A stretch of 64,000 nucleotides of DNA. It comes from a virus. This document shows, one piece after another, positions 53,687-61,992 of the stretch. Below the pieces are notes generated by a model that saw only the letters and a program-made list of their open reading frames with translations, did not search any database and was not told the origin of the DNA. How positions within the stretch are numbered: the first letter of the stretch is position 1; the number at the start of each line of letters is the position of its first letter. Location: IMG/VR virus record IMGVR_UViG_3300025674_000021, positions 1 to 64,000 of that record, one strand, 5' to 3'. Position numbers and translations under genes: made by a program.

Positions 53687-55459
53687 ATGTATAATAAGAC
53701 CGAACGTGAGTTACTTGAGTTATACAAATCTGTTTACAACGAAGATACAGAGATAAAGGGTCTTCTGATTGAACTTTGTGAGAATTTTGAGTATGGTAAT
53801 AGTTTAGAAGAGAGAGCAGAATTTGTTGGAGGTGTAATCAAAGATGAGTGCATCTTTGAATTCTTAGATCTGGTTTCAGATGTATTTGAGATTGAGATCA
53901 AAGAAACCTTAACTGAAGGAATTGACCTGACAGAAAGAGCTGCATTAGTCAGAGGTCTTGTTAATGCACTTAGCAGAGGTGCTAGGAATAAAGCACTCAA
54001 GACAGCAGGAACTGCTGCAATGGGTAAGAGTGGTAACGTAATTAAAGGTGGTGCAGCATCTTCTAGCGTTAGAGCAGCAAGATCTGCAAGAGGTGCTACT
54101 ACAGCAGCAACTAGAGCACCTGGTGGACCAGCAGCAGCGGCAAATGTTAAGAAAGCTGCTGATATTAGTGGAGCAACAAAACGACTTCCTGCTAAAGGTG
54201 GAAGTGGCGCAAATAGTGTTAATGCTATTGCTCAGCGTAATACTACAAAGACCAGGCAGGCAGTTAACCAAATGCAGACCTTCCTTGGTGGTCTTAAGAA
54301 GACCATGAGGCAAAGTGCTGCTGCAGACAAGCTTGCTAAGGCAAAAGTAGGATCTACTGGTACTGGCGTTAAGGCAGCACTTCCTGGTGCAGCACCAAAA
54401 GCAGCACTTCCTGGTGCAAAGGGAACTGTTACACCTTTGAAGACAACTGCACAAGTAGGTGGTCCTATTGGTCAAAGAACTATCAAGAAACCAGGTGCTG
54501 GACTTCCAAGACAGGCACCAAAACCTGAATGGGGCAAAGGTGGATCAGGTAATTCTGGAATTCCAAAACCACCAAGACAACCAGGTGGTGCAATGACTAA
54601 GAGACCATCTAGCAGTATTGCAACTCCTGGTGTTCAGAAGGTCAAAGTCAAGGACATGGGTCCAACTGGAAGATCTGCTACTGACAAGGGAGGAAGAACT
54701 CTCAAAGGTGATGGTGTAATTGATGTAACTGCGAAGACAGTTTCTTCTAGAAAAACTACTGCACAACGTCTTAAGGATCTAGCAAGAGCTGTTAAAAATA
54801 ATAAAGGTAAGGTTGCAGCTGGTGCTGCTATTGCTGGTGGAGCAGCACTTGGTTTAGCTACCGGAGATGGTAAGAAAACTGCTTCGGGAGATACCGCTCC
54901 TACTACTCCATCTACAGCACCTGCATCTAAGGGTAAAACTGAAACTGGACTGGCGAATATTCCTCCTGCTGAGGGTCCAGTGAACAATCCAAATTATGGA
55001 AAACCTGGTTCCAAGGATAAGGCACCTGCACCTAAGGCACCTACTGGCGGAGGATCTAAAGCACCTACTGGCGGAGGATCTAAAGCACCTACTGGCGGAG
55101 GATCTAAAGCACCTACTGGCGGTGGTTCCAAGGCACCTGAAACCAAGAAGCCTGAATCTAAGGGAACTCCAAAGATGTCAAAAATGCAGCGGGATGCTGC
55201 AGAACTTCGTCAAATGAGAAAGAGATCTCAGGAGCGTATTATCGCTCAAGGTGGTACACCAGCAACTCCTCTTGTAAAAGATGATGTAGATGTATTTGAA
55301 ATCATCAAGGGTTACCTGATCGATGAAGGTTATGCTGGTAGTGAAGAGGCAGCACTCATCATCATGACTAACATGAGTGGAGCATGGCAAGAGAAAATCA
55401 TTGAGTCCTCCTGTGGAGGTGGTCACTCCAAGAAAAAGAAAAAGAAGAAGGGATATTGA
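53687..55459 (+). CDS. Ala/Gly/Lys-rich late protein with repeats, possible internal head protein
   Basis: 590 residues. An acidic helical N-terminus (MYNKTERELLELYKS, residues 1-85) contains two similar ERAEFVGGVIKD / ERAALVRGLVNA segments and an L-T-E possible gp21 site between them (~76). Residues 90-510 are low-complexity basic sequence, with AALPGA pairs, one hydrophobic helix (KVAAGAAIAGGAALGLA, ~385) and four APTGGGSK repeats (~451-482). The C-terminus has a DVFEIIKGYLIDEGYAGSEE helix pair that recurs at the ends of cyanophage proteins, then Lys8-type tail. No enzyme motif is seen. Late expression fits a virion protein. Confidence 0.65.
   Translation: MYNKTERELLELYKSVYNEDTEIKGLLIELCENFEYGNSLEERAEFVGGVIKDECIFEFLDLVSDVFEIEIKETLTEGIDLTERAALVRGLVNALSRGARNKALKTAGTAAMGKSGNVIKGGAASSSVRAARSARGATTAATRAPGGPAAAANVKKAADISGATKRLPAKGGSGANSVNAIAQRNTTKTRQAVNQMQTFLGGLKKTMRQSAAADKLAKAKVGSTGTGVKAALPGAAPKAALPGAKGTVTPLKTTAQVGGPIGQRTIKKPGAGLPRQAPKPEWGKGGSGNSGIPKPPRQPGGAMTKRPSSSIATPGVQKVKVKDMGPTGRSATDKGGRTLKGDGVIDVTAKTVSSRKTTAQRLKDLARAVKNNKGKVAAGAAIAGGAALGLATGDGKKTASGDTAPTTPSTAPASKGKTETGLANIPPAEGPVNNPNYGKPGSKDKAPAPKAPTGGGSKAPTGGGSKAPTGGGSKAPTGGGSKAPETKKPESKGTPKMSKMQRDAAELRQMRKRSQERIIAQGGTPATPLVKDDVDVFEIIKGYLIDEGYAGSEEAALIIMTNMSGAWQEKIIESSCGGGHSKKKKKKKGY
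55037..55132 (+). repeat. 24-bp in-frame tandem repeat, four units
   Basis: Units at 55037-55060, 55061-55084 and 55085-55108 are identical (GCACCTACTGGCGGAGGATC plus TAAA); the fourth (55109-55132) has drifted. Each encodes APTGGGSK. Exact identity of three copies suggests recent slippage expansion, so copy number may vary between isolates. Confidence 0.93.
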
Positions 55460-55482
55460 TCCAGTTCTGAAACTGTCCACTA

Positions 55483-55507
55483 GCAGGTCTTAGGACCTGC
55501 TTTTTTT
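55483..55507 (+). terminator. rho-independent terminator
   Basis: GCAGGTC (55483-55489), loop TTAG, GACCTGC (55494-55500), then seven T. It isolates the 590-residue protein gene from the CobT-like gene. Confidence 0.92.
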
Positions 55508-55539
55508 GTATGATGACTACATCAAACAAGAGACCCACC

Positions 55540-57672
55540 ATGACCGTCAACCAAGAAATCAAGTCCGGACTCGCCAAACTGCTTGCGATGGAGAACATCG
55601 TGGTTGAGCACCGCAATGTCGAAACTGCGTCGTTCGATGTTCAGAACCGCATCTTAGTTCTTCCTATGTGGAAGTACGCATCTGAGGACGTGTATGACAT
55701 GCTGGTTGGTCATGAAGTCGGTCATGCTCTGCACACTCCAGATCGGAACTGGATCGCTGAGCGTAAGATCCCTCCTCAGTTTGTGAACATTGTTGAAGAT
55801 GTTCGGATTGAGAAAAAGATCAAAGAGCGTTATGTAGGAATTGTTAAGAACTTTAATCGTGCATACAAAGAACTGCATGATCAGGACTTCTTCCAGATTA
55901 AGGATGATGATCTTGACGATATGAATCTTGCCGACAGAGTAAATCTGCACTTCAAGATCGGTATGCACGAAACAATTTCTTTTTCTGAAGAAGAATTGAA
56001 TGTTGTTAGAAGAATCGATTCCTGTAATAGTTTTGATGATGTTCTTGATGCTGCTGAAGAGCTCTACTTGTATTGCAAGCAGAAGATTCAGAATAATGAT
56101 CAGGTCAATTCGAATCCTAATCAATCTTCTAATGAACCACCTGGTGCAGGTGACATGATGGAAGTTGAGAATCAAACTCAAGATTCTAAGGATGACGATT
56201 CTGAAGAAGGTAATGCAGATCAGAAAGATCTTAATCAACAACCTGATCCTTCTTCTCATGAATCAGACGAAGAATCTCAGCCAGATCAGGAACCAGAAGC
56301 AAAGACAATGAATGCTTTTGAAGAGTCCATGGAACAGTTGGTGGACAAGATTGGTTCTGAGAACGTTTATCTTGAGTTTCCTGATATCAATGTTGATGAT
56401 GTGATTATTGATAATCAATTGATTCATGATAACTGTAAAGATATGTGGGAAGATATTGAGCACGAAGAACGTTGGTCTTCCCGATTCGAGCACATTGATA
56501 ATGCATATCAAGAATTCAAGTCAAGTGCAAAGCGTGAAGTCAGTTACTTGATCAAAGAATTTGAATGCCGCAAATCTGCAGATGCTTATGCTCGCGCTAG
56601 CATTTCCCGCACAGGTGTTCTGGATTGCTCCAAACTTCATACTTACAAGTACAATGAAGACCTTTTTAAGAAAGTAACTACATTCTCTGATGGAAAGAAT
56701 CATGGTCTTGTATTCGTTCTTGACTGGTCTGGTTCTATGGGAAGGGTTCTGCTTGATACAGTAAAGCAACTTTTCAACTTGATTTGGTTCTGTAAGAGAG
56801 AATCTATTCCTTTTGAGGTTTATGCATTCACCTGCGAATTTCCTAAAGGAGATGAACTCTTTGATGAATATGGTTGTTCCTCAAAATCTTATGAAGAGCG
56901 TGGTGGTCTTATTGAGATTCCTCAGTGGTTCTCTCTGATGAACATCCTCACTCACACTGTGAACTCAAAGGTTCTTGATGATCAGATGAAAAACATCTGG
57001 AGGATTGCCTATAGTTTCTCTACCTGGTATGACATTCCTACTCCAGTTGGAATGTCATTGTCGGGAACTCCTTTGAATGAGACAATGATTTCTCTTGATA
57101 AGATCATTCCTGCATTCAGAAAGCGGACAAAGGTTCAGAAAGTTCAATGTATTGTTCTTACTGACGGTGAAGCACAGTCACTTAAGTATCATGTAGATCT
57201 TTATGACTACCGTACTCATAAGCGTTATCTGGGTCGTCGTGGAGTAAAGACCAACTGCATGATTCGTAATCGCAAGAACGGCAAAACTTATTCCCTCAAT
57301 GTTGATTGGAATGAGCAGGTTGATGTGTTCCTGAGGTATCTCCGCGACAATCATCCTGATGTCAACTTCATTGGATTCCGTCTTCTTGAATCACGCGATG
57401 CTGGTAACTTCATTAGGAATTATTGTGGATACTATGGAGATCTTCATGATTCCACGATGTCATCCTGGAGGAAGAGTAAGTCCTTTACCATCACTACATC
57501 GGGGTATCACAAATACTTTGGAATTTCTACCAGTGCAGTGTCTGATGATTCTAAGTTTACGGTTCCTGATGATGCGACAAAAGCACAAATTAAAACTGCT
57601 TTCATGAAAAATTTGGACAGTAAAAAGACAAACAAAAAGATTCTTCGTGAGTTTGTTGAGTTGATTGCATGA
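55540..57672 (+). CDS. CobT-like VWA-domain protein
   Basis: 710 residues from ATG 55540. The N-terminal domain has GHEVGHALHTPD (~57-68, a zinc-metallopeptidase-like HExxH) followed by FVNIVEDVRIEKKIKERYVG, as in CobT-type proteins. A Glu/Asp/Gln-rich linker (~190-260) follows. The C-terminal VWA domain has the metal site D-W-S-G-S (~394-398), and the VLTDGEAQS segment. VWA proteins of this type act with MoxR/CobS AAA+ ATPases, and a CobS-like gene follows. An in-frame ATG at 55510 would abut the terminator; 55540 starts the conserved region and is preferred. The substrate is unknown. Confidence 0.8.
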   Translation: MTVNQEIKSGLAKLLAMENIVVEHRNVETASFDVQNRILVLPMWKYASEDVYDMLVGHEVGHALHTPDRNWIAERKIPPQFVNIVEDVRIEKKIKERYVGIVKNFNRAYKELHDQDFFQIKDDDLDDMNLADRVNLHFKIGMHETISFSEEELNVVRRIDSCNSFDDVLDAAEELYLYCKQKIQNNDQVNSNPNQSSNEPPGAGDMMEVENQTQDSKDDDSEEGNADQKDLNQQPDPSSHESDEESQPDQEPEAKTMNAFEESMEQLVDKIGSENVYLEFPDINVDDVIIDNQLIHDNCKDMWEDIEHEERWSSRFEHIDNAYQEFKSSAKREVSYLIKEFECRKSADAYARASISRTGVLDCSKLHTYKYNEDLFKKVTTFSDGKNHGLVFVLDWSGSMGRVLLDTVKQLFNLIWFCKRESIPFEVYAFTCEFPKGDELFDEYGCSSKSYEERGGLIEIPQWFSLMNILTHTVNSKVLDDQMKNIWRIAYSFSTWYDIPTPVGMSLSGTPLNETMISLDKIIPAFRKRTKVQKVQCIVLTDGEAQSLKYHVDLYDYRTHKRYLGRRGVKTNCMIRNRKNGKTYSLNVDWNEQVDVFLRYLRDNHPDVNFIGFRLLESRDAGNFIRNYCGYYGDLHDSTMSSWRKSKSFTITTSGYHKYFGISTSAVSDDSKFTVPDDATKAQIKTAFMKNLDSKKTNKKILREFVELIA

Positions 57673-57678
57673 AGCACA

Positions 57679-57702
57679 GGGAGGTTTAGACCTCCCTTTT
57701 TT
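57679..57702 (+). terminator. rho-independent terminator
   Basis: GGGAGGT (57679-57685), loop TTAG, ACCTCCC (57690-57696), then six T. It directly adjoins the late promoter box at 57703. Confidence 0.92.
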
Positions 57703-57710
57703 AATAAATA
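57703..57710 (+). promoter_or_regulatory. T4-type late promoter-like AATAAATA
   Basis: AATAAATA follows the terminator and lies 24-31 bases before ATG 57734. It repeats the terminator-late promoter pairing seen at 3573, 44264 and 53627. Confidence 0.65.
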
Positions 57711-57733
57711 CTTTCAAAACGCAAAAAATTACG

Positions 57734-57970
57734 ATGAGCAGATTCGGAGATTTAGTAGCGGGAAAGAAGGAAGCACCCGCACCTGCACCCGCACCGGTTG
57801 CTGAACCAGCACCAGAAACCGCCCCAGAGGCAGCAGAAGAAACAATTCCTGCAGTGATTGAGGAGATGCCTTCTCCAGAAGTTCCTGCCCCTTTAAACAA
57901 TCCTGTCTTTGAGATTCCATCTGCTCCAGTTCCCCGATCGACTAGAAGAAGAAACCGTCTCCGCAAATGA
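57734..57970 (+). CDS. Pro/Ala/Glu-rich small protein
   Basis: 78 residues. A short N-terminus MSRFGDLVAGKKEAPAP is followed by a proline-alanine-glutamate linker (PVAEPAPETAPEAAEE) and a basic end (RSTRRRNRLRK). It is probably extended and disordered, with a bipolar charge that could bridge two partners. ATG 57734 is preferred over the in-frame start at 57665, which lies inside the preceding gene's stop and terminator. The late promoter suggests a virion-associated protein, but the function is unknown. Confidence 0.65.
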   Translation: MSRFGDLVAGKKEAPAPAPAPVAEPAPETAPEAAEETIPAVIEEMPSPEVPAPLNNPVFEIPSAPVPRSTRRRNRLRK

Positions 57971-57992
57971 GACAGATTGAAAACTGGCACAC

Positions 57993-58020
57993 GGGGGCAT
58001 CGACAGATGCCTCTTTTTTT
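57993..58020 (+). terminator. rho-independent terminator
   Basis: GGGGCATC (57994-58001) pairs with GATGCCTC (58006-58013; one G-T pair) around a short CGACA loop, then seven T to 58020. The loop and right arm overlap a possible -35 for the next gene. Confidence 0.8.
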
Positions 58021-58027
58021 GTATACT
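58000..58027 (+). promoter_or_regulatory. possible sigma70-type promoter overlapping terminator
   Basis: TCGACA (58000-58005), a 16-base spacer, and TATACT (58022-58027), 25 bases before the ATG at 58053. The -35 falls in the loop of the preceding terminator. A similar TATGAT stands at 55509, just before the CobT-like gene. Confidence 0.5.
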
Positions 58028-58052
58028 TGAATCAGTTCAAACCCAATCGATC

Positions 58053-59159
58053 ATGGCACTCTCTGCCGACAACATCATCGCCACCCTCAAGGACCTTTAC
58101 GGTTCAAACGTCACCTCTGGTGACATCCGAGGGTTTTGTGCATCTCGCGATCTTAACTATCAGACCGTGACTAACAAGATTGCACACTGCAAAACTGGTC
58201 GTGGGCAGTGGAATCTTACCGTTCGGGAAAAAATTGAGCAAACCTATCAATCTTCTCCTGCGGTTATTCCCGCTCAGGAACAAAACCTTATCCCCGAAAA
58301 AGATGATACCTTCGTCAAGTTTGGTAATTTTAGTGACGTTAAAAAAATTATTCAGTCCCATCTCTTCTATCCAATCTTCATTACAGGACTCTCTGGAAAC
58401 GGCAAAACGTTCTCGGTTGAGCAAGCGTGTGCTCAACTGGGTCGGGAGATGATCCGTGTCAATATCACTATTGAAACGGATGAGGATGACCTCATTGGTG
58501 GATTCCGTCTTGTTAACGGTGAGACCGTTTGGCACAATGGTCCGGTCATCGAAGCCCTGGAGCGCGGTGCGATTCTACTGCTTGACGAGATTGACCTGGC
58601 TTCCAACAAAATTCTTTGCCTTCAATCAATCCTCGAAGGAAAGGGTGTCTTCCTGAAGAAGATCGGCAAGTTCATCAAACCTTCGTTTGGTTTCAACGTT
58701 GTTGCTACTGCAAACACCAAGGGCAAAGGTTCTGATGACGGTCGTTTCATCGGCACCAACGTTCTCAACGAAGCATTCCTTGAGCGTTTCCCCGTGACTT
58801 TCGAGCAGGACTATCCTTCTGTTGCTATTGAGCAGCGTATCCTTGAAGGTATTTCTCTGGATCTGGGTGTAGAAGACCGTGACTTCTGCAAGCGTCTTTG
58901 TGATTGGGCAAACTTGTCCCGTATCGCATTCAAGAAGCAGACCCTTGATGAAGTCATCAGCACTCGTCGTCTTGTCCACATCATTCAGGCATACTCCATC
59001 TTTGGTAATAAAGAAAAAGCAATCCAGATGGGTGTGAATCGTTTTGATGACGAGACCAAAGCACAGTTCATCGATCTCTACGACAAACTTGATGCTAATT
59101 TCGACATCAATGTTGCCCGTGGTGAAGAGACGGTCATTGACGAAAATGCCGTAGTTTGA
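58053..59159 (+). CDS. cobS: CobS-like AAA+ ATPase
   Basis: 368 residues. MoxR/CobS-type ATPase: Walker A GLSGNGKTF (~112-120), Walker B AILLLDEIDLA (~171-181), sensor region VVATANTKGKGSDDGRFIGTN, and arginine-finger region LNEAFLERFPVTFE. The N-terminal 60 residues differ from cellular CobS. Cellular CobS is a chaperone-like subunit of cobaltochelatase; no CobN is encoded here. Together with the CobT-like VWA protein upstream, it looks like a MoxR-VWA remodelling pair. It is a well-known cyanophage gene. Confidence 0.92.
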   Translation: MALSADNIIATLKDLYGSNVTSGDIRGFCASRDLNYQTVTNKIAHCKTGRGQWNLTVREKIEQTYQSSPAVIPAQEQNLIPEKDDTFVKFGNFSDVKKIIQSHLFYPIFITGLSGNGKTFSVEQACAQLGREMIRVNITIETDEDDLIGGFRLVNGETVWHNGPVIEALERGAILLLDEIDLASNKILCLQSILEGKGVFLKKIGKFIKPSFGFNVVATANTKGKGSDDGRFIGTNVLNEAFLERFPVTFEQDYPSVAIEQRILEGISLDLGVEDRDFCKRLCDWANLSRIAFKKQTLDEVISTRRLVHIIQAYSIFGNKEKAIQMGVNRFDDETKAQFIDLYDKLDANFDINVARGEETVIDENAVV

Positions 59160-59165
59160 TAGAAT
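59137..59165 (+). promoter_or_regulatory. sigma70-type promoter inside the end of cobS
   Basis: TTGACG (59137-59142), exact 17-base spacer, TAGAAT (59160-59165). The -10 begins on the final base of the gap after the cobS stop. It would drive the gene at 59189 and the gp45-44 operon. Confidence 0.7.
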
Positions 59166-59188
59166 GAGTTGTACCAATTTAAATTGTT

Positions 59189-59614
59189 ATGGATAACGAT
59201 TTTCAATTTTTGGACGGCAACGAATCACCCGATGTGATTCAATTTCCCAATCAATCTGAGAGTATTTTTGAAATGTACATGGGCGAAGGTACTGGTAACA
59301 TTGACTTGATCACTGAATCCAAAGGTACTCCCTGGAAGTACAATGAAGAGGAAATTCTAAAAGAACTCCTTGAGTACATCCGGGGTACTTACAGTCAGCA
59401 TTATTCTGCTGGCGATGATAAGATTCAAACTTTGGATCTTATCGAAGCTTGTGGTGACGGTGAAGCATTCTGTCGTAGTAACATCCTGAAGTACGCTTCT
59501 CGCTATGATAAGAAAGGCACTGCCCGCCGCGATATTATGAAGATCTTGCACTATGCAGTTCTTCTTCTAAACTTTAATGATAAAAACGCCAAACGCGAAA
59601 CCTATCCTCATTGA
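59189..59614 (+). CDS. DUF3310-like protein
   Basis: 141 residues. The C-terminal half has the DUF3310 pattern: HYSAGDDKIQTLDLIEACG, then FCRSNILKYASRYDKKGTARRD and a closing helix. The family includes SaV-like phage proteins sometimes called nucleotide kinase-like, but no P-loop is present. The first 60 residues are acidic and probably flexible. It precedes gp45 by 22 bases and presumably belongs to the replication operon. Confidence 0.72.
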   Translation: MDNDFQFLDGNESPDVIQFPNQSESIFEMYMGEGTGNIDLITESKGTPWKYNEEEILKELLEYIRGTYSQHYSAGDDKIQTLDLIEACGDGEAFCRSNILKYASRYDKKGTARRDIMKILHYAVLLLNFNDKNAKRETYPH

Positions 59615-59636
59615 TATGAAATTGAAAGAACGCACA

Positions 59637-60290
59637 ATGAAACTGTCTGAAAAAACCCTCACCATCCTTAAAAATTTTGCAGGAATCAACAATTCGATTC
59701 TTGTGAAGGAGGGAAATCAACTCCGTACTATTTCTGTTGCAAGGAATATCCTTGCCGAAGCGGAGATCAGTGAAGAGTTTTCCCGTGAGTTCGCCATTTA
59801 TGATCTGAATCAATTTCTGAATGGTCTGGGTCTTCACCAGGATCCAGACATTGATTTCAGTGATCCTTCTTATCTTATGATTCGTGAAGGTAGGCGTAGG
59901 GTAAAGTATTTTTATGCAGACCCTCAGGTCATCATGGCACCTCCTGATAAGAAACTGGAACTGCCTACTAAAGATGTCTGCTTCCAACTTCAGCAAGTGA
60001 CTCTTGAGAAACTTCTGAAAGCAGCAGCAGTTTATCAACTTCCAGATCTCTCTGCTATTGGTGAGAACGGAGTTATCAAACTTGTCGTTCGCGATAAGAA
60101 GAATGATACTTCGAATGAGTTTGGTGAGGTTGTTGGTGAAACCGATGATGAGTTCACTTATAACTTCAAAGTTGAGAACATCAAAATCATTCCTGGTTCT
60201 TATGAAGTTGTGATTTCATCTAAACTTCTTTCTGAGTTCAGTAACAGTCAGCACAACCTCAAGTATTTCATTGCTCTGGAACCGAACTGA
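59637..60290 (+). CDS. gp45: sliding clamp gp45
   Basis: 217 residues from ATG 59637 (T4: 228). MKLSEKTLTILKNFAGINNSI matches the T4 clamp start, followed by REFAIYDLNQFLNGLG and the C-terminal VVISSKLLSEFS and YFIALEPN strands. The clamp raises polymerase processivity and is the mobile enhancer for gp55-dependent late transcription. Upstream in-frame ATGs at 59577 and 59616 would overlap the previous gene or add non-conserved residues, so 59637 is chosen. Confidence 0.95.
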   Translation: MKLSEKTLTILKNFAGINNSILVKEGNQLRTISVARNILAEAEISEEFSREFAIYDLNQFLNGLGLHQDPDIDFSDPSYLMIREGRRRVKYFYADPQVIMAPPDKKLELPTKDVCFQLQQVTLEKLLKAAAVYQLPDLSAIGENGVIKLVVRDKKNDTSNEFGEVVGETDDEFTYNFKVENIKIIPGSYEVVISSKLLSEFSNSQHNLKYFIALEPN

Positions 60291-60727
60291 TGACGTTCAT
60301 ACCAGAAGATGAGTACCAGAAGATTCTTAAGTCCATGCCCATCTTCTGCATGGATTTTTTGTTCCGCTGTAACGATGAATATCTCCTGATCAAAAGAACA
60401 GAACAACCTCTAAAGGGTGTTTATTGGGTCATAGGGGGTAGGATGCAATTCCGTGAAACAATTAGAAATTTTGCTAGACGAGTTCAGATGAGGGAGATTG
60501 GTAGGTATTATGCAGGATTCAAATTAATTGGATTCTCAAACTACTTTTTTCCTGAAGTTAAAGGTGCAAGAGCAACACATACTCCTACACTTCTATTGAG
60601 TGTTGAAGTTCCAGAAAAGTTTGTACCCAAAATAGATAGCACTCATTGTGACTATATGTGGTCGAAAGAACTTCCAAGAGAGCTTTTGAGGCAGACAAAC
60701 TTTATTGATAATTATGGACCTCGTTAA
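60290..60727 (+). CDS. Nudix hydrolase, GDP-mannose mannosyl hydrolase-like
   Basis: 145 residues. A Nudix box spans about residues 49-71 (GGRMQFRET and then RVQMREIG). It departs from the common REUxEExGU: RV replaces RE and R-E-I-G replaces E-E-x-G, the same kind of variation as in GDP-mannose mannosyl hydrolase (Gmm). The flanks LFRCNDEYLLIKRTEQPLKG and YWVIGG also fit. It would release mannose or glucose from GDP-sugars; the real substrate needs testing. The start overlaps the gp45 stop by one base, so it is within the clamp operon. Confidence 0.75.
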   Translation: MTFIPEDEYQKILKSMPIFCMDFLFRCNDEYLLIKRTEQPLKGVYWVIGGRMQFRETIRNFARRVQMREIGRYYAGFKLIGFSNYFFPEVKGARATHTPTLLLSVEVPEKFVPKIDSTHCDYMWSKELPRELLRQTNFIDNYGPR

Positions 60728-60730
60728 GCA

Positions 60731-61054
60731 ATGGAACCTGATCCCTATATTCAATTTTTGGAGAATTGGATACCAGGAATAGGTGAAGATACTAAACTTC
60801 ACGATCAACTTCATATACATTTTGATCTTGGATTCAGTATCAATGATGAAGCTAAACTTCTTGGTTTTCAATTAGGACATCACCCTGCTGGAAATTTTTT
60901 CCATGTTGTGGTATTTTGTATAATGAGCATTACGATTTATCCAAAAGATTATCGTAATGGTTTGAAAGATCTGCAAGATTTTTATAAAGCATATTTGCTT
61001 GGAAAATACTGGCAATCTGTATCCTATTGGTTTATTCCTAAAACAATATTATGA
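60731..61054 (+). CDS. hypothetical protein
   Basis: 107 residues, not recognised. It is aromatic- and His-rich (HDQLHIHFDLGFSIND, QLGHHPAGNFFHVVVF). The middle hydrophobic stretch (NFFHVVVFCIMSITIYP) could be a strand core or a marginal membrane segment. A helical C-terminus follows. It starts four bases after the Nudix gene and ends in an ATGA overlap with gp44. Confidence 0.6.
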   Translation: MEPDPYIQFLENWIPGIGEDTKLHDQLHIHFDLGFSINDEAKLLGFQLGHHPAGNFFHVVVFCIMSITIYPKDYRNGLKDLQDFYKAYLLGKYWQSVSYWFIPKTIL

Positions 61055-61992
61055 GTGATTTCATTTGGGTTGAGAAGTATCGTCCTAAGACGATTGAAGA
61101 ATGTATTCTCCCTGAAGCAACTAAAAAGACCTTTCAATCTTTCCTAGATAAAGGTGAGATCCCAAACATGCTACTGGCGGGACCTCCCGGAATCGGAAAA
61201 ACTACAGTAGCAAAAGCACTGTGTAACGAATTGGGGGTAGATGTTTATGTCATCAACGGATCCGACGAAGGAAGATTCCTTGATACCGTCCGAAATAATG
61301 CGAAGAACTTTGCTTCGACCGTCTCGCTTACTTCGGATGCTAAACACAAAGTCATCATCATTGATGAGGCAGATAACACATCCAACGATGTACAACTCCT
61401 CCTACGGGCGTTTATTGAGGAGTTTGCTGGAAACTGTAGATTCATCTTCACCTGCAACTATAAAAACAAAATCCTTGAACCACTGCACTCCAGAACCACA
61501 GTGGTTGAATTCGGAATCAAAGGAAAGGAGAGACAGGCAATTGCAGCAGAATTCTTCAAGCGACTCCAATACATCTTGGGTGTTGAGGGCGTACAATACG
61601 ACTCCAAAGTACTTGTTGAACTCATCAACAAACACTTCCCGGACTGGAGACGGGTTCTCAATGAATGTCAAAGGTATTCGGTCAGTGGTAAAATCGATGC
61701 AGGCATTCTTTCAACGTTCTCTGACGTAGCAGTAAATGATCTTATTAAAAACCTTAAGGAGAAAAACTTTCCTCAAGTACGTAAATGGGTCGTATCTAAT
61801 TTGGACAATGATATTACTGTACTTACTAGGCGTATTTACGATGCTTGTTATGTTTCCCTTGAAAACGCTAGCGTTCCTGCTGCTGTGCTTACTATTGCTA
61901 AGTATCAGTACCAATCTGCCTTCGTTGCTGATCAAGAAATAAATATGCTTGCATGTCTAACTGAACTCATGGTGGAGTGCAAGTTTAAATGA
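61051..61992 (+). CDS. gp44: clamp loader subunit gp44
   Basis: 313 residues (T4: 319). AAA+ clamp loader motifs: N-terminal WVEKYRPKTIEEC, Walker A GPPGIGKTT (44-52), Walker B VIIIDEADN (~100), sensor FIFTCNYKNKILEPL and the HSRTT arginine finger. Four gp44 with one gp62 open the gp45 clamp. In this window gp62 is not recognisable downstream, although it is expected next to gp44. ATGA overlaps couple both sides. Confidence 0.96.
   Translation: MSDFIWVEKYRPKTIEECILPEATKKTFQSFLDKGEIPNMLLAGPPGIGKTTVAKALCNELGVDVYVINGSDEGRFLDTVRNNAKNFASTVSLTSDAKHKVIIIDEADNTSNDVQLLLRAFIEEFAGNCRFIFTCNYKNKILEPLHSRTTVVEFGIKGKERQAIAAEFFKRLQYILGVEGVQYDSKVLVELINKHFPDWRRVLNECQRYSVSGKIDAGILSTFSDVAVNDLIKNLKEKNFPQVRKWVVSNLDNDITVLTRRIYDACYVSLENASVPAAVLTIAKYQYQSAFVADQEINMLACLTELMVECKFK

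Noticed and set aside
53945-54475. 176-residue Cys/Ser-rich minus strand frame
   Set aside because: It is the reverse image of Ala/Gly codons in the 590-residue late protein and is not a plausible protein.
55510-55539. Upstream in-frame ATG start of the CobT-like gene
   Set aside because: It touches the T run of the terminator, leaves no room for a ribosome site, and adds non-conserved residues; 55540 fits better.
57665-57733. Upstream start of the Pro/Ala-rich protein
   Set aside because: It begins inside the end of the CobT-like gene and reads through the terminator and late promoter.
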